Assembly: GCF_900236475.1 (NCBI RefSeq)
Contig: NZ_LT963352.1
Location: 2,232,001 to 2,296,000 of the forward strand
Length of the DNA: 64,000 nucleotides
Source of the DNA: Streptomyces chartreusis NRRL 3882
GTDB lineage: Bacteria > Actinomycetota > Actinomycetes > Streptomycetales > Streptomycetaceae
Direction: 5' to 3'
Of the stretch, positions 56,675-64,000 are shown piece by piece (position 1 is the stretch's first letter; every line of letters begins with the position of its first letter). The notes below the pieces were generated by a model, which was given only the letters and a program-made list of their open reading frames with translations, was not told where the DNA came from and ran no database searches. The position numbers and the translations under genes are program-made.

Positions 56675-57907
56675 TCAGATGGGCAGCGTGACTCGCATCA
56701 CGAGCCCACCTCCTTCGCGCGGCTGGGCGAAGATGTGCCCGCCGTGCGCCCGGGCCACCGACCGGACGATGGACAGACCGAGTCCGACGCCCTTGTCGCT
56801 GCCCGTGCGCTCCGTCCGCAGCCGCCGGAACGGCTCGAAGAGGTTGTCGATCTCGTACGCCGGCACGACCGGGCCCGTGTTGGAGACGACCAGGACCGCC
56901 TGGCCGTGCTGGACGTCGGTGGTGACCTCGACCCAGCCGCCCTCGGCCACGTTGTAGCGCACGGCGTTCTGCACCAGGTTCAGCGCGATCCGCTCCAGCA
57001 GCACGCCGTTGCCCTGGACGACCGCGGGCTTCTGCTCGCCGCGGATCCGCACGCCCTTGGCCTCGGCCTCGCCGTGCACCTGGTCGATGGCCTGCTCGGC
57101 GACCTCCGCGAGGTCCACCGGGCCCCGCTCGACGATCTGGTTGTCGCTGCGGGCGAGCAGCAGCAGGCCCTCGACGAGCTGCTCGCTGCGCTCGTTGGTG
57201 GCCAGCAGCGTCTTGCCCAGCTGCTGCAGCTCCACCGGCGCGTTCGGGTCCGACAGGTGCACCTCGAGGAGCGTGCGGTTGATCGCCAGCGGCGTTCTCA
57301 GCTCGTGCGAGGCGTTGCCGACGAAGCGCTGCTGGGCGGTGAAGGCGCGCTGGAGCCGCTCCAGCATGTCGTCGAAGGTGTCCGCCAGCTCCTTCAGCTC
57401 GTCGTCCGGGCCGTCCAGCTCGATCCGGCGGGACAGGTCGGAGCCCGCCACCGCGCGCGCGGTTCGGGTGATCCGGCCCAGCGGCGACAGGACGCGGCCG
57501 GCCATGGCGTAGCCGAAGGCGAAGGCGATGACCGCCAGACCGAGCAGCGCCAGCAGCGAGCGGCTGAGCAGGTTGTCCAGGGCGTTCTGGCGCTGCTCGT
57601 TGACGCAGTGGTTCATGGCGTTGTTGAACTCGCTGGGCGAGGCCTGGTCGGGCAGGTTGCAGATGTCGCTGGTGACCTTGCCCTCGACGATCTTGAAGGG
57701 CAGCTCGCTGCCCACGTTCAGCGCCTGCGCGGCCAGCAGGTAGATGATCGACAGCAGCAGGATGCCGGCGATCAGGAACATGCCGCCGTAGAGCAGCGTG
57801 AGCCTTATGCGGATGGTCGGGCGCAGCCAGGGGAGCGGCGGCGCGGGCCGCCGGGGGTCCCAGGTGGGCTTCGGGGGCGCCTTGGGAGGCGCGGGAGTGG
57901 TGGCCAC
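56675..57907 (-). CDS. cutS: CutS, sensor histidine kinase of the CutRS system
   Basis: A 410-aa membrane kinase. A proline-rich N-terminus precedes helix 1 (about 36-60). A short extracytoplasmic loop carries two cysteines, Cys83 and Cys101. Helix 2 (about 116-136) and a HAMP domain follow, then the kinase core with His201 in NASHELRTPL and N, G1 and G2 boxes (LNLVQNAVRYN, VSNTGPV, GVGLGLS). Published work on Streptomyces CutS links the cysteine pair to sensing extracellular redox or disulfide state and secretion stress. It lies 2 bp after cutR in the same direction. Length and order match S. lividans CutS. Confidence 0.9.
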   Translation of the reverse strand: MATTPAPPKAPPKPTWDPRRPAPPLPWLRPTIRIRLTLLYGGMFLIAGILLLSIIYLLAAQALNVGSELPFKIVEGKVTSDICNLPDQASPSEFNNAMNHCVNEQRQNALDNLLSRSLLALLGLAVIAFAFGYAMAGRVLSPLGRITRTARAVAGSDLSRRIELDGPDDELKELADTFDDMLERLQRAFTAQQRFVGNASHELRTPLAINRTLLEVHLSDPNAPVELQQLGKTLLATNERSEQLVEGLLLLARSDNQIVERGPVDLAEVAEQAIDQVHGEAEAKGVRIRGEQKPAVVQGNGVLLERIALNLVQNAVRYNVAEGGWVEVTTDVQHGQAVLVVSNTGPVVPAYEIDNLFEPFRRLRTERTGSDKGVGLGLSIVRSVARAHGGHIFAQPREGGGLVMRVTLPI

Positions 57908-57909
57908 GA

Positions 57910-58563
57910 TCAGATCCGGTAGCCGGAGCCGGGGACGGTGACGATCACGGGCGGCTCGCCGAGCTTGCGGCGCAGGGTCATGACCGTCACGCGGACGACG
58001 TTCGTGAAGGGGTCGGTGTTCTCGTCCCAGGCCTTCTCCAGCAGCTGCTCCGCCGAGACGACGGCGCCCTCGCTGCGCATCAGCACCTCCAGGACGGCGA
58101 ACTCCTTGGGCGCGAGCTGGACCTCCTTGCCGTCGCGGAAGACCTCGCGGCGGTTGGGGTCGAGCTTGATCCCGGCGCGCTCCAGGACCGGCGGCAGGGG
58201 CACGCTGGTGCGCCGGCCCAGGGCGCGCACGCGCGCGATGAGCTCACTGAAGGCGAACGGCTTGGGCAAGTAGTCGTCGGCGCCGATCTCCAGGCCCTCC
58301 ACCCGGTCGCTGACGTCGCCGGAGGCCGTGAGCATCAGCACGCGCGTGGGCATGCCGAGCTCGACGATCTTGCGGCAGACGTCGTCGCCGTGCACGAGCG
58401 GGAGGTCGCGGTCGAGGACGACCACGTCGTAGTCGTTGACGCCGATGCGCTCCAGGGCGGCCGCACCGTCGTACACGACGTCGACGGCCATGGCCTCCCG
58501 GCGCAGTCCGGTGGCCACCGCATCGGCGAGCAGTTGCTCGTCCTCGACGACGAGTACGCGCAC
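57910..58563 (-). CDS. cutR: CutR, OmpR-family response regulator
   Basis: A 217-aa response regulator, the same length as S. lividans CutR and, as far as I recall, near-identical in sequence. Receiver: VVEDE (5-9), phosphoacceptor Asp51 in VVLDRDLPL, and Lys in LPKPFAF. The winged-helix effector domain carries FAVLEVLMRSEGAVVSAEQL and VTVMTLRRKLG, with the typical VPGSGYRI end. It is phosphorylated by CutS. It begins the two-gene operon at ATG 58563; the 413-bp upstream region should hold its promoter. Confidence 0.93.
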   Translation of the reverse strand: MRVLVVEDEQLLADAVATGLRREAMAVDVVYDGAAALERIGVNDYDVVVLDRDLPLVHGDDVCRKIVELGMPTRVLMLTASGDVSDRVEGLEIGADDYLPKPFAFSELIARVRALGRRTSVPLPPVLERAGIKLDPNRREVFRDGKEVQLAPKEFAVLEVLMRSEGAVVSAEQLLEKAWDENTDPFTNVVRVTVMTLRRKLGEPPVIVTVPGSGYRI

Positions 58564-58976
58564 GTCCCTAGTCCTTCCTCATGTCCACCCGCGTAGCGCC
58601 GCACAGGCGCAGACGGGCAGGGGTCTTCGACGGTGTGTTGGTGTGTTGCCCTCCATCCTGCCCTTTTCGGCCATAAGTCGGCGGTAAGGCGGGTGAGGGG
58701 GCCGGGCCGATGCGGAATAAGAGATTTTCTCCCCTCGTTAGGTTTCCACGGAAGGGAGCTTGGGGAGGACGGCTTTACATCCCACGATCACGCTCTGCTG
58801 GCACCGCACCACCATGCGGTGCGCATCAACCCGCTTTGCCGCAGGGCGGGCGTGGGTGTCCGGCACCGTCGCCGCCCAGCTGAGCGGCGCTGGGCATCCA
58901 CCGGAGACGTGATCGTCCCTTCCGAACGGCACACCCCCGTGCCATCGACCCACGACCCAGGACGAGGGGGCGCAGC
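58564..58976. other. Divergent intergenic region between cutR and a small ORF, with two hairpins
   Basis: No further gene seen. On the side of the small ORF are a perfect 8-bp hairpin GCACCGCA/TGCGGTGC with a CCACCA loop (58801-58822) and GCCCAGC (58874-58880) pairing with GCTGGGC (58889-58895). Nearer cutR a more AT-rich patch (about 58705-58745) probably holds promoters. The long leader before a 57-aa ORF may be regulatory. Confidence 0.45.
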
Positions 58977-59150
58977 ATGGACGCATTCACCGCAGGACTT
59001 CTGCAGCGCATAAGGGCGACCGAGTCCGATCTGTCCCGGGCTCGCGACGAGGGCGACGACTTCCTCGTCGAGGTGGAGCAGGGCGAGCTCGACGACCTGC
59101 GCCGTCTCGCCGCCGAGCACGGTGTGGAGGTCGGCGCGACGAGCGTCTGA
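58977..59150 (+). CDS. Small acidic helical protein, 57 aa
   Basis: ATG 58977 follows GAGGGGG with good spacing. The protein begins MDAFTAGLLQRIRATESDLS, runs as two amphipathic helices rich in Glu, Asp, Arg and Leu, and ends GVEVGATSV before TGA 59148-59150. It has no membrane segment or cysteines. It is divergent from cutRS and ends just before a strong terminator, so it is a self-contained transcription unit. I cannot assign a function; a conserved small actinobacterial protein is likely. Confidence 0.75.
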   Translation: MDAFTAGLLQRIRATESDLSRARDEGDDFLVEVEQGELDDLRRLAAEHGVEVGATSV

Positions 59151-59159
59151 TCAGGCCGT

Positions 59160-59202
59160 ACGGAGCGGGCCCCGGCGAATCCAGCGCCGGGGCCCGCTCC
59201 GT
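59160..59202. terminator. Strong bidirectional terminator hairpin
   Basis: An 18-bp uninterrupted stem pairs 59160-59177 (core GGAGCGGGCCCCGGCG) with 59185-59202 (core CGCCGGGGCCCGCTCC), with loop AATCCAG. It lies ten bases after the 57-aa gene and downstream of the convergent inositol monophosphatase, so it can serve both. Confidence 0.88.
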
Positions 59203-59281
59203 CGTTCCGGGGCTCGCGTACGGCCGCTGTCCTCGCCCGCGGCCCGGGTGTGGCCCGTGGCTCACGGCCCGTGTGGCCGTG

Positions 59282-60097
59282 TCAGTCGTGCCAGGCGCCG
59301 AAGTCCTCCAGGAGGCGCTGGAGGGGCTCGAAGACGCCCGGGGTACCCGCGACTGCCAGATCTCCTGACGGGCGCTCTCCGGGGCGTCCACCGGTCAGCG
59401 CGCCCGCCTCCCGGGCGATCAGGTCGCCCGCCGCGAGGTCCCAGGCGTGCAGGCCGCGCTCGTAGTAGCCGTCGAGGCGCCCGGCGGCCAGGTCGCACAG
59501 GTCGACCGCGGCCGAACCGCCGCGCCGGATGTCGCGCAGCAGCGGGATCAGCCGCTGGGCGACCTCGGCCTGGTGGGCGCGGACCTCGTGGACGTAGTTG
59601 AAGCCCGTGGAGACCAGCGCCTGGTCCAGGGGCGGCGCGGGGCGGCAGGCCAGCCTGCGCTGGCCGTCCCAGGCGCCGGTGGCCCAGGCACCGCTGCCGC
59701 GCACGGCGTGGAAGGTCTCGCCGCGCATCGGGGCCGTGACGACTCCGACGACGGTCTCGCCGTCCTGCTCGGCGGCGACGGAGACGGACCAGGTGGGCAG
59801 CCCGTACAGGTAGTTGACCGTGCCGTCGAGCGGGTCGATGACCCAGCGGACGCCGCTCGTGCCCTCCGTGGCGGCGCCCTCCTCGCCGAGGATGCCGTCG
59901 TCCGGGCGGCGCTCGGCGATCAGGCCGGTGATCAGCTTCTCGGCCGCGATGTCCATCTCCGTGACGACGTCGATGGGGCTGGACTTGGTCGCGGCCACGG
60001 CGAGGTCGGCCGGGCGTCCGTCCCGCAGCAGCGCGCCCGCGCGCCGGGCGGCCTCCTGGGCGAGAGCGAGCAGATCCTTGTGCAGGGGGTCGGTCAC
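59282..60097 (-). CDS. Inositol monophosphatase family protein
   Basis: A 271-aa Mg-dependent sugar phosphatase. Motifs: GEEGAA (metal ligand Glu), WVIDPLDGTVNYLYG (the metal-binding DPLDGT), and HAWDLAAGDLIAREAG near the C-terminus (WD signature). It should hydrolyse inositol-1-phosphate or a related sugar phosphate. GTG 60097 has GAGGAG upstream. It follows the ferrochelatase gene by 8 bp in the same direction, so the two share a transcript. Confidence 0.88.
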   Translation of the reverse strand: MTDPLHKDLLALAQEAARRAGALLRDGRPADLAVAATKSSPIDVVTEMDIAAEKLITGLIAERRPDDGILGEEGAATEGTSGVRWVIDPLDGTVNYLYGLPTWSVSVAAEQDGETVVGVVTAPMRGETFHAVRGSGAWATGAWDGQRRLACRPAPPLDQALVSTGFNYVHEVRAHQAEVAQRLIPLLRDIRRGGSAAVDLCDLAAGRLDGYYERGLHAWDLAAGDLIAREAGALTGGRPGERPSGDLAVAGTPGVFEPLQRLLEDFGAWHD

Positions 60098-60105
60098 GGG
60101 GCTCC

Positions 60106-61233
60106 TCACGCGTAGGTGCTGTCGGCGCCGGCGGCGGCGGGGCGGGGGGCGCGGGCCGGGCAGCAGCCGACCGGGCAGAGGTGGTGGCTCGCCCCGAGGG
60201 CGCCCAGGGCGCAGGGGGTGACCTCCTGCCCGCGCTCGGCGGCGGCGCGCTCCACGACGAGCTCGCGGATCGCGGCGGCGAACCTCGGGTCGGCGCCGAC
60301 GGTGGCCGAGCGGCGCATCGGCAGCCCCAGCTCCTCCGCCTTGGCCTTGGCCTCCGTGTCGAGGTCGTAGAGGACCTCCATGTGGTCGGAGACGAACCCG
60401 ATGGGGGCGATCACCACGGCCGGGACACCGGCCGCGTGCCGCTCCTCCAGGTGGTCGCAGATGTCGGGCTCCAGCCACGGGATGTGCGGGGCGCCGGAGC
60501 GGGACTGGTAGACGAGCTGCCAGGGGTGGTCGACGCCGGTGCGCTCCCGGACGGCGTTGGCGATCAGCTTCGCCACGTCCAGGTGCTGCCTGACGTACGC
60601 GCCCCCGTCGCCGTGGTCCTGGACGGGCCCGGAGGTGTCGGCGGAGGCCGTCGGGATCGAGTGCGTCGAGAAGGCGAGGTGCGCGCCGTCCCGGACGTCC
60701 TCGGGAAGCTCGGCGAGGGACCGGAGCACCCCGTCGATCATGGGCTCGAGGAAGCCGGGGTGGTTGAAGTAGTGCCGCAGCTTGTCGACCTTCGGCAGCT
60801 CCAGCCCCTCGGCCTCCAGGGTGGCGAGCGAGTCGGCGAGGTTCTCGCGGTACTGGCGGCAGCCCGAGTACGAGGCGTAGGCGCTGGTGGCGAGGACCAG
60901 GATGCGGCGGCGGCCGTCGCGGACCATCTCGCGCAGCGTGTCCGTCAGGTACGGCGCCCAGTTGCGGTTGCCCCAGTAGACGGGCAGGTCCAGGCCGTGG
61001 TCGGCGAAGTCCTTGCGCAGGGCGTCCAGCAGGGCGCGGTTCTGGTCGTTGATGGGGCTGACCCCGCCGAAGAGGAAGTAGTGCTGCCCGACTTCCTTGA
61101 GGCGCTCCTTGGGGATGCCGCGCCCACGCGTCACGTTCTCCAGGAACGGGACAACGTCGTCCGGGCCTTCCGGGCCGCCGAAGGAGAGCAGGAGCAGGGC
61201 GTCGTAGGGGGTGACATCGCGCGCGTCTGGCAT
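60106..61233 (-). CDS. hemH: Ferrochelatase (coproporphyrin ferrochelatase, CpfC/HemH)
   Basis: A 375-aa enzyme that inserts Fe2+ into the porphyrin; Actinobacteria use coproporphyrin [24 protein letters not shown] opens the fold. AFSTHSIP carries the catalytic His, and [16 protein letters not shown] the distal acidic residues. Four cysteines match the [2Fe-2S] ligands described in Mycobacterium ferrochelatase: one in YSGCRQY and three in the C-terminal [18 protein letters not shown] stretch. ATG 61233 was chosen because the frame further upstream is not protein-like. It is divergent from the MFS gene. Confidence 0.92.
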   Translation of the reverse strand: MPDARDVTPYDALLLLSFGGPEGPDDVVPFLENVTRGRGIPKERLKEVGQHYFLFGGVSPINDQNRALLDALRKDFADHGLDLPVYWGNRNWAPYLTDTLREMVRDGRRRILVLATSAYASYSGCRQYRENLADSLATLEAEGLELPKVDKLRHYFNHPGFLEPMIDGVLRSLAELPEDVRDGAHLAFSTHSIPTASADTSGPVQDHGDGGAYVRQHLDVAKLIANAVRERTGVDHPWQLVYQSRSGAPHIPWLEPDICDHLEERHAAGVPAVVIAPIGFVSDHMEVLYDLDTEAKAKAEELGLPMRRSATVGADPRFAAAIRELVVERAAAERGQEVTPCALGALGASHHLCPVGCCPARAPRPAAAGADSTYA

Positions 61234-61394
61234 GAGTCGATCCTGCCACCCTGCACTGACAGCCGGGAAACGGCGGGGTGACACCTGCGCGGCGGCCGGC
61301 CCCCGGGCGTGCCCTGACGGGTGCGTCGGGCACACACCGAGGCGTAATCTGTGTCGACTGCGTTCGCAGCTTACTGAGCCTTTCGGAGACCCCG

Positions 61395-62633
61395 TTGCCC
61401 AGCCCCTACCGCGCCCTGTTCGCCGCCCCCGGCTCCAAGGGTTTCTCCGCTGCGGGCTTCCTCGGTCGCATCCCGGTGTCGATGATGGGCATCGGCGTGG
61501 TCACGATGATCTCCCAGCTCACCGGGAGGTACGGCCTCGCCGGCGCCCTGTCGGCCACCGTCGCGCTGTCCGCCGCGGTGGCCGGGCCGCAGGTCTCGCG
61601 GCTGGTCGACCAGTTCGGGCAGCGGCGTGTACTGCGCCCGGCGACGCTGATCTCGCTGACCGCGGCGGCCGTCCTGCTGTTCGCGGCGCACTACCGGTGG
61701 CCGGACTGGGTGCTGTTCGTGGCCTGCGTCGGCGTCGGCTGCGTGCCGAGCGTAGGCGCGATGATCCGGGCCCGCTGGGCGGCCCTGTACCGGGGCACGC
61801 CGCAGCTGCACACCGCGTACTCCTTCGAGTCCGTGGTGGACGAGGTGTGCTTCGTCTTCGGGCCGATCATCTCCATCGGCCTGTCCACGGCCTGGTTCCC
61901 GGAGGCCGGTCCGCTGCTCGCCGCGTGTTTCCTGGCCGTCGGCGTCTTCTGGCTGACCGCGCAGCGCGCCACCGAGCCGGTGCCGCACCCGCGCGAGCAC
62001 CGCGGCGGCGGCACGGCCATGCGCTCGCGCGGCCTTCAGGTCCTGGTGGCCACGTTCGTGGCGACCGGGGCGATCTTCGGGGCGGTCGACGTGGTCACCG
62101 TGGCCTTCGCCGACGAGGAGGGGCACAAGGCCGCCGCGAGCGTCGTCCTCGCGCTGTACGCGGCCGGTTCCTGCGTGGCGGGCATGGTCTTCGGGCTGCT
62201 GCGCTTCGCCGGGGCGCCGGAACGCCGGTGGCTGCTGGGCGTGTGTGCCATGGCCGTGAGTATGATCCCCCTCCTACTGGTCGGAAACTTGCCGTTTCTG
62301 GCCGTGGCGCTGTTCGTTGCGGGTCTGTCCATCGCTCCGACGATGATCACGACGATGTCCCTCATCGAAGAGCACGTACCACGCGCGCAGCTCACCGAGG
62401 GCATGACCTGGGTGAGCACCGGGCTCGCGGCGGGGGTCGCACTCGGCTCCTCCGCGGCCGGCTGGGTGATCGACGCGGCCGGGGCGCGTGCCGGGTACGG
62501 GGTTCCGGCGGTGGCCGGGGCCGTCGCGGTCGCGGTGGGTTTCCTCGGATTCCGTCGGCTCAAGCGGCCGGCTACGGGTCGGGGAGGCTCCGTTGAGCAG
62601 CACAGCGAACGGAAAGAACGGCACGTGGCGTAA
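61395..62633 (+). CDS. MFS transporter, 12-TM
   Basis: A 412-aa major-facilitator protein with about twelve hydrophobic segments and a motif A-like loop, [12 protein letters not shown] longer cytoplasmic loop near residue 200 ([11 protein letters not shown]) splits the two halves. TTG 61395 follows CGGAG. The substrate is unknown; fold and length fit small-molecule efflux. The last 41 bases overlap the next gene, whose start lies inside it, so the two are coupled. Confidence 0.83.
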   Translation: MPSPYRALFAAPGSKGFSAAGFLGRIPVSMMGIGVVTMISQLTGRYGLAGALSATVALSAAVAGPQVSRLVDQFGQRRVLRPATLISLTAAAVLLFAAHYRWPDWVLFVACVGVGCVPSVGAMIRARWAALYRGTPQLHTAYSFESVVDEVCFVFGPIISIGLSTAWFPEAGPLLAACFLAVGVFWLTAQRATEPVPHPREHRGGGTAMRSRGLQVLVATFVATGAIFGAVDVVTVAFADEEGHKAAASVVLALYAAGSCVAGMVFGLLRFAGAPERRWLLGVCAMAVSMIPLLLVGNLPFLAVALFVAGLSIAPTMITTMSLIEEHVPRAQLTEGMTWVSTGLAAGVALGSSAAGWVIDAAGARAGYGVPAVAGAVAVAVGFLGFRRLKRPATGRGGSVEQHSERKERHVA

Positions 62634-63912
62634 TTGGGGCGGCAATGTCTCCGCGCGTCCCGCGCGGGAGGTCGCCCCGGCCTCCGTCGACGAGCTGGCC
62701 GCCGCCGTGCGGCGGGCCGCCGAGGACGGCCTGAAGGTGAAGGCCGTCGGCACCGGGCACTCCTTCACGTCCATAGCGGCGACGGACGGTGTGTTGATCC
62801 GCCCTCAACTGTTGACCGGCATACGCGCCATTGACCGCGAGGCCATGACCGTCACGGTGGAGGCCGGCACCCCGCTCAAGAGACTCAACATGGCCCTCGC
62901 CCGGGAGGGACTGTCGCTCACGAACATGGGCGACATCATGGAGCAGACGGTCTCCGGCGCGACCAGTACCGGCACACACGGCACGGGCCGTGACTCCGGC
63001 TCGATCGCCGCCCAGATCAAGGGCCTGGAACTGGTCACCGCCGACGGCTCGGTCCTCACCTGCTCCGAGAAGGAGAACCCGGAGGTCTTCGCGGCCGCCC
63101 GTATCGGCCTCGGCGCCCTGGGCATCGTCACCGCGATCACGTTCGCCGTGGAGCCGGTCTTCCTGCTCACGGCGCGCGAGGAGCCGATGCCGTTCGACCG
63201 GGTCCTCGCCGACTTCGAGGAACTCTGGGCCGAGAACGAGCACTTCGAGTTCTACTGGTTCCCGCACACCGGGAACACCAACACCAAGCGCAACAACCGC
63301 AGCGCGGGCCCGGAGAAGCCGGTGCCGCAGCTGCAGAGCTGGTTCGAGGACGAGTTCCTCTCCAACGGGGTCTTCCAGGTGGCCAACTGGGTCGGCCGCG
63401 CGGCGCCCGCCACGATCCCCGCGATCGCCCAGATCTCCAGCAAGGCCCTGTCCGCCCGGACCTACACCGACATCCCTTACAAGGTCTTCACGTCTCCGCG
63501 CCGGGTGCGCTTCGTGGAGATGGAGTACGCCGTTCCGCGCGCGGCCGTCGTCGAGGCGCTGCGCGAGCTGAAGACGATGGTGGACCGCTCCGGCCTGAAG
63601 ATCAGCTTCCCCGTGGAGGTGCGCACCGCCCCGGCGGACGACATCACGCTGTCCACCGCCTCGGGCCGGGACACCGCCTACATCGCCGTCCACATGTTCC
63701 AGGGCACGCCCTACCAGCGGTACTTCACCGCGGCCGAACGGATCTTCACCGCCCACGAGGGACGTCCGCACTGGGGCAAGGTGCACACCAGGGACGCCGA
63801 GTACTTCTCCCGGGTGTATCCGCGCTTCGCCGAGTTCACGGCGTTGCGGGACCGACTCGACCCTGATCGGCGGTTCCAGAACGACTACTTGCGGAGGGTT
63901 CTGGGGGCGTAG
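62593..63912 (+). CDS. FAD-linked sugar-lactone oxidase (D-arabinono-1,4-lactone oxidase family)
   Basis: A 439-aa VAO-superfamily flavoenzyme. The N-terminal FAD_binding_4 domain has VGTGHSFTSIAATDG (GHSF, where relatives bind FAD covalently) and SGATSTGTHGTG. The C-terminal ALO domain has FVEMEYAVPR and the family signature PHWGKVH. Relatives oxidise aldonolactones or alditols such as L-gulono-1,4-lactone or xylitol with O2. TTG 62593 is preceded by GGGGAGG, which decides the start within a longer open frame. It overlaps the MFS gene by 41 bp. Confidence 0.87.
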   Translation: MSSTANGKNGTWRNWGGNVSARPAREVAPASVDELAAAVRRAAEDGLKVKAVGTGHSFTSIAATDGVLIRPQLLTGIRAIDREAMTVTVEAGTPLKRLNMALAREGLSLTNMGDIMEQTVSGATSTGTHGTGRDSGSIAAQIKGLELVTADGSVLTCSEKENPEVFAAARIGLGALGIVTAITFAVEPVFLLTAREEPMPFDRVLADFEELWAENEHFEFYWFPHTGNTNTKRNNRSAGPEKPVPQLQSWFEDEFLSNGVFQVANWVGRAAPATIPAIAQISSKALSARTYTDIPYKVFTSPRRVRFVEMEYAVPRAAVVEALRELKTMVDRSGLKISFPVEVRTAPADDITLSTASGRDTAYIAVHMFQGTPYQRYFTAAERIFTAHEGRPHWGKVHTRDAEYFSRVYPRFAEFTALRDRLDPDRRFQNDYLRRVLGA

Positions 63913-63944
63913 GCGACGCGCTGGGGGTGGTGTGCCCGGGACCC

Positions 63945-64000
63945 TCACTCCCCTCGGTGCTCGGTGACGGTGCCGGGCCGGTTGCCGTACCGCCGTCCTC
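63945..64000 (-). CDS. C-terminal fragment of a gene running in from the right
   Basis: Read leftward from the window edge, one frame gives GRRYGNRPGTVTEHRGE followed by TGA (63945-63947). Its composition looks protein-like, and it would converge on the lactone oxidase 32 bp away. Only 17 codons are visible, so neither family nor reality can be settled. Confidence 0.4.
   Translation of the reverse strand, partial: GRRYGNRPGTVTEHRGE

Overview
The window is high-GC actinobacterial DNA and most likely comes from a Streptomyces chromosome. Almost every codon ends in G or C, and GTG and TTG starts are common. Genes overlap by ATGA or GTGA. Actinobacteria-specific families are present (DUF3093, DUF3159, DUF3710, DUF4193), as is a cutR-cutS two-component pair whose response regulator I recognise. 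I saw no tRNA, rRNA, CRISPR array, insertion sequence or prophage.

Region 1 (1-7056) is a fructan/fructose utilisation regulon. It holds a truncated secreted GH32 beta-fructosidase, a PfkB sugar kinase, a ribose/fructose-type ABC importer (binding protein, permease, ATPase) and a LacI-family repressor. Both outer promoters carry two copies of the same dyad operator (GTCAWCGWTGAC) with centres exactly 16 bp apart, which ties the genes into one regulon. An unassigned 116-aa gene follows on the minus strand (7075-7425).

Region 2 (7426-35351) is the accessory heart of the window: 21 co-directional, mostly overlapping genes for a complex exopolysaccharide, preceded by a long leader with several perfect stems and a possible 14-codon upstream ORF. 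The genes encode a WbaP-like initiating transferase, an AlgD-like GDP-mannose 6-dehydrogenase, glycosyltransferases, two Wzz-like proteins with degenerate kinase domains, an AsnB-type amidotransferase, a bi-domain oxidoreductase, a heparinase II/III-like enzyme, a beta-helix lipoprotein, a Wzy-like polymerase and a Wzx-like flippase. They also include a nucleotide-sugar tailoring set (C-methyltransferase, nucleotidyltransferase, PIG-L deacetylase, SDR, DUF4910 protein, pyruvyltransferase, RmlC-like epimerase, class III aminotransferase). The simplest reading is a uronic-acid (perhaps uronamide) polymer carrying a branched or amino sugar, assembled by a Wzx/Wzy-like route. A secreted alginate-lyase-family protein lies separately at 51147-52313.

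Region 3 (35352-40104) is a boundary zone: a PAP2 phosphatase with a tandem duplication in its 3' end, a 14-TM efflux pump divergent from an XRE/MltR-type regulator, and two long stretches with no convincing gene.

Region 4 (40105-64000) looks like conserved core. It has an RNA m5U methyltransferase and a potassium-homeostasis group (KimA-like permease, two TrkA/RCK subunits, KdpD/KdpE without kdpFABC). It also has DUF3159 and OB-fold genes, DUF3710-dut-PaaI-DUF3093, DUF4193, cutS-cutR, inositol monophosphatase, ferrochelatase, an MFS protein and a sugar-lactone oxidase. Two small proteins of 39 and 57 aa sit in this part, each with a good ribosome-binding site. Strong hairpin terminators lie at 46493-46526, 52426-52455 and 59160-59202.
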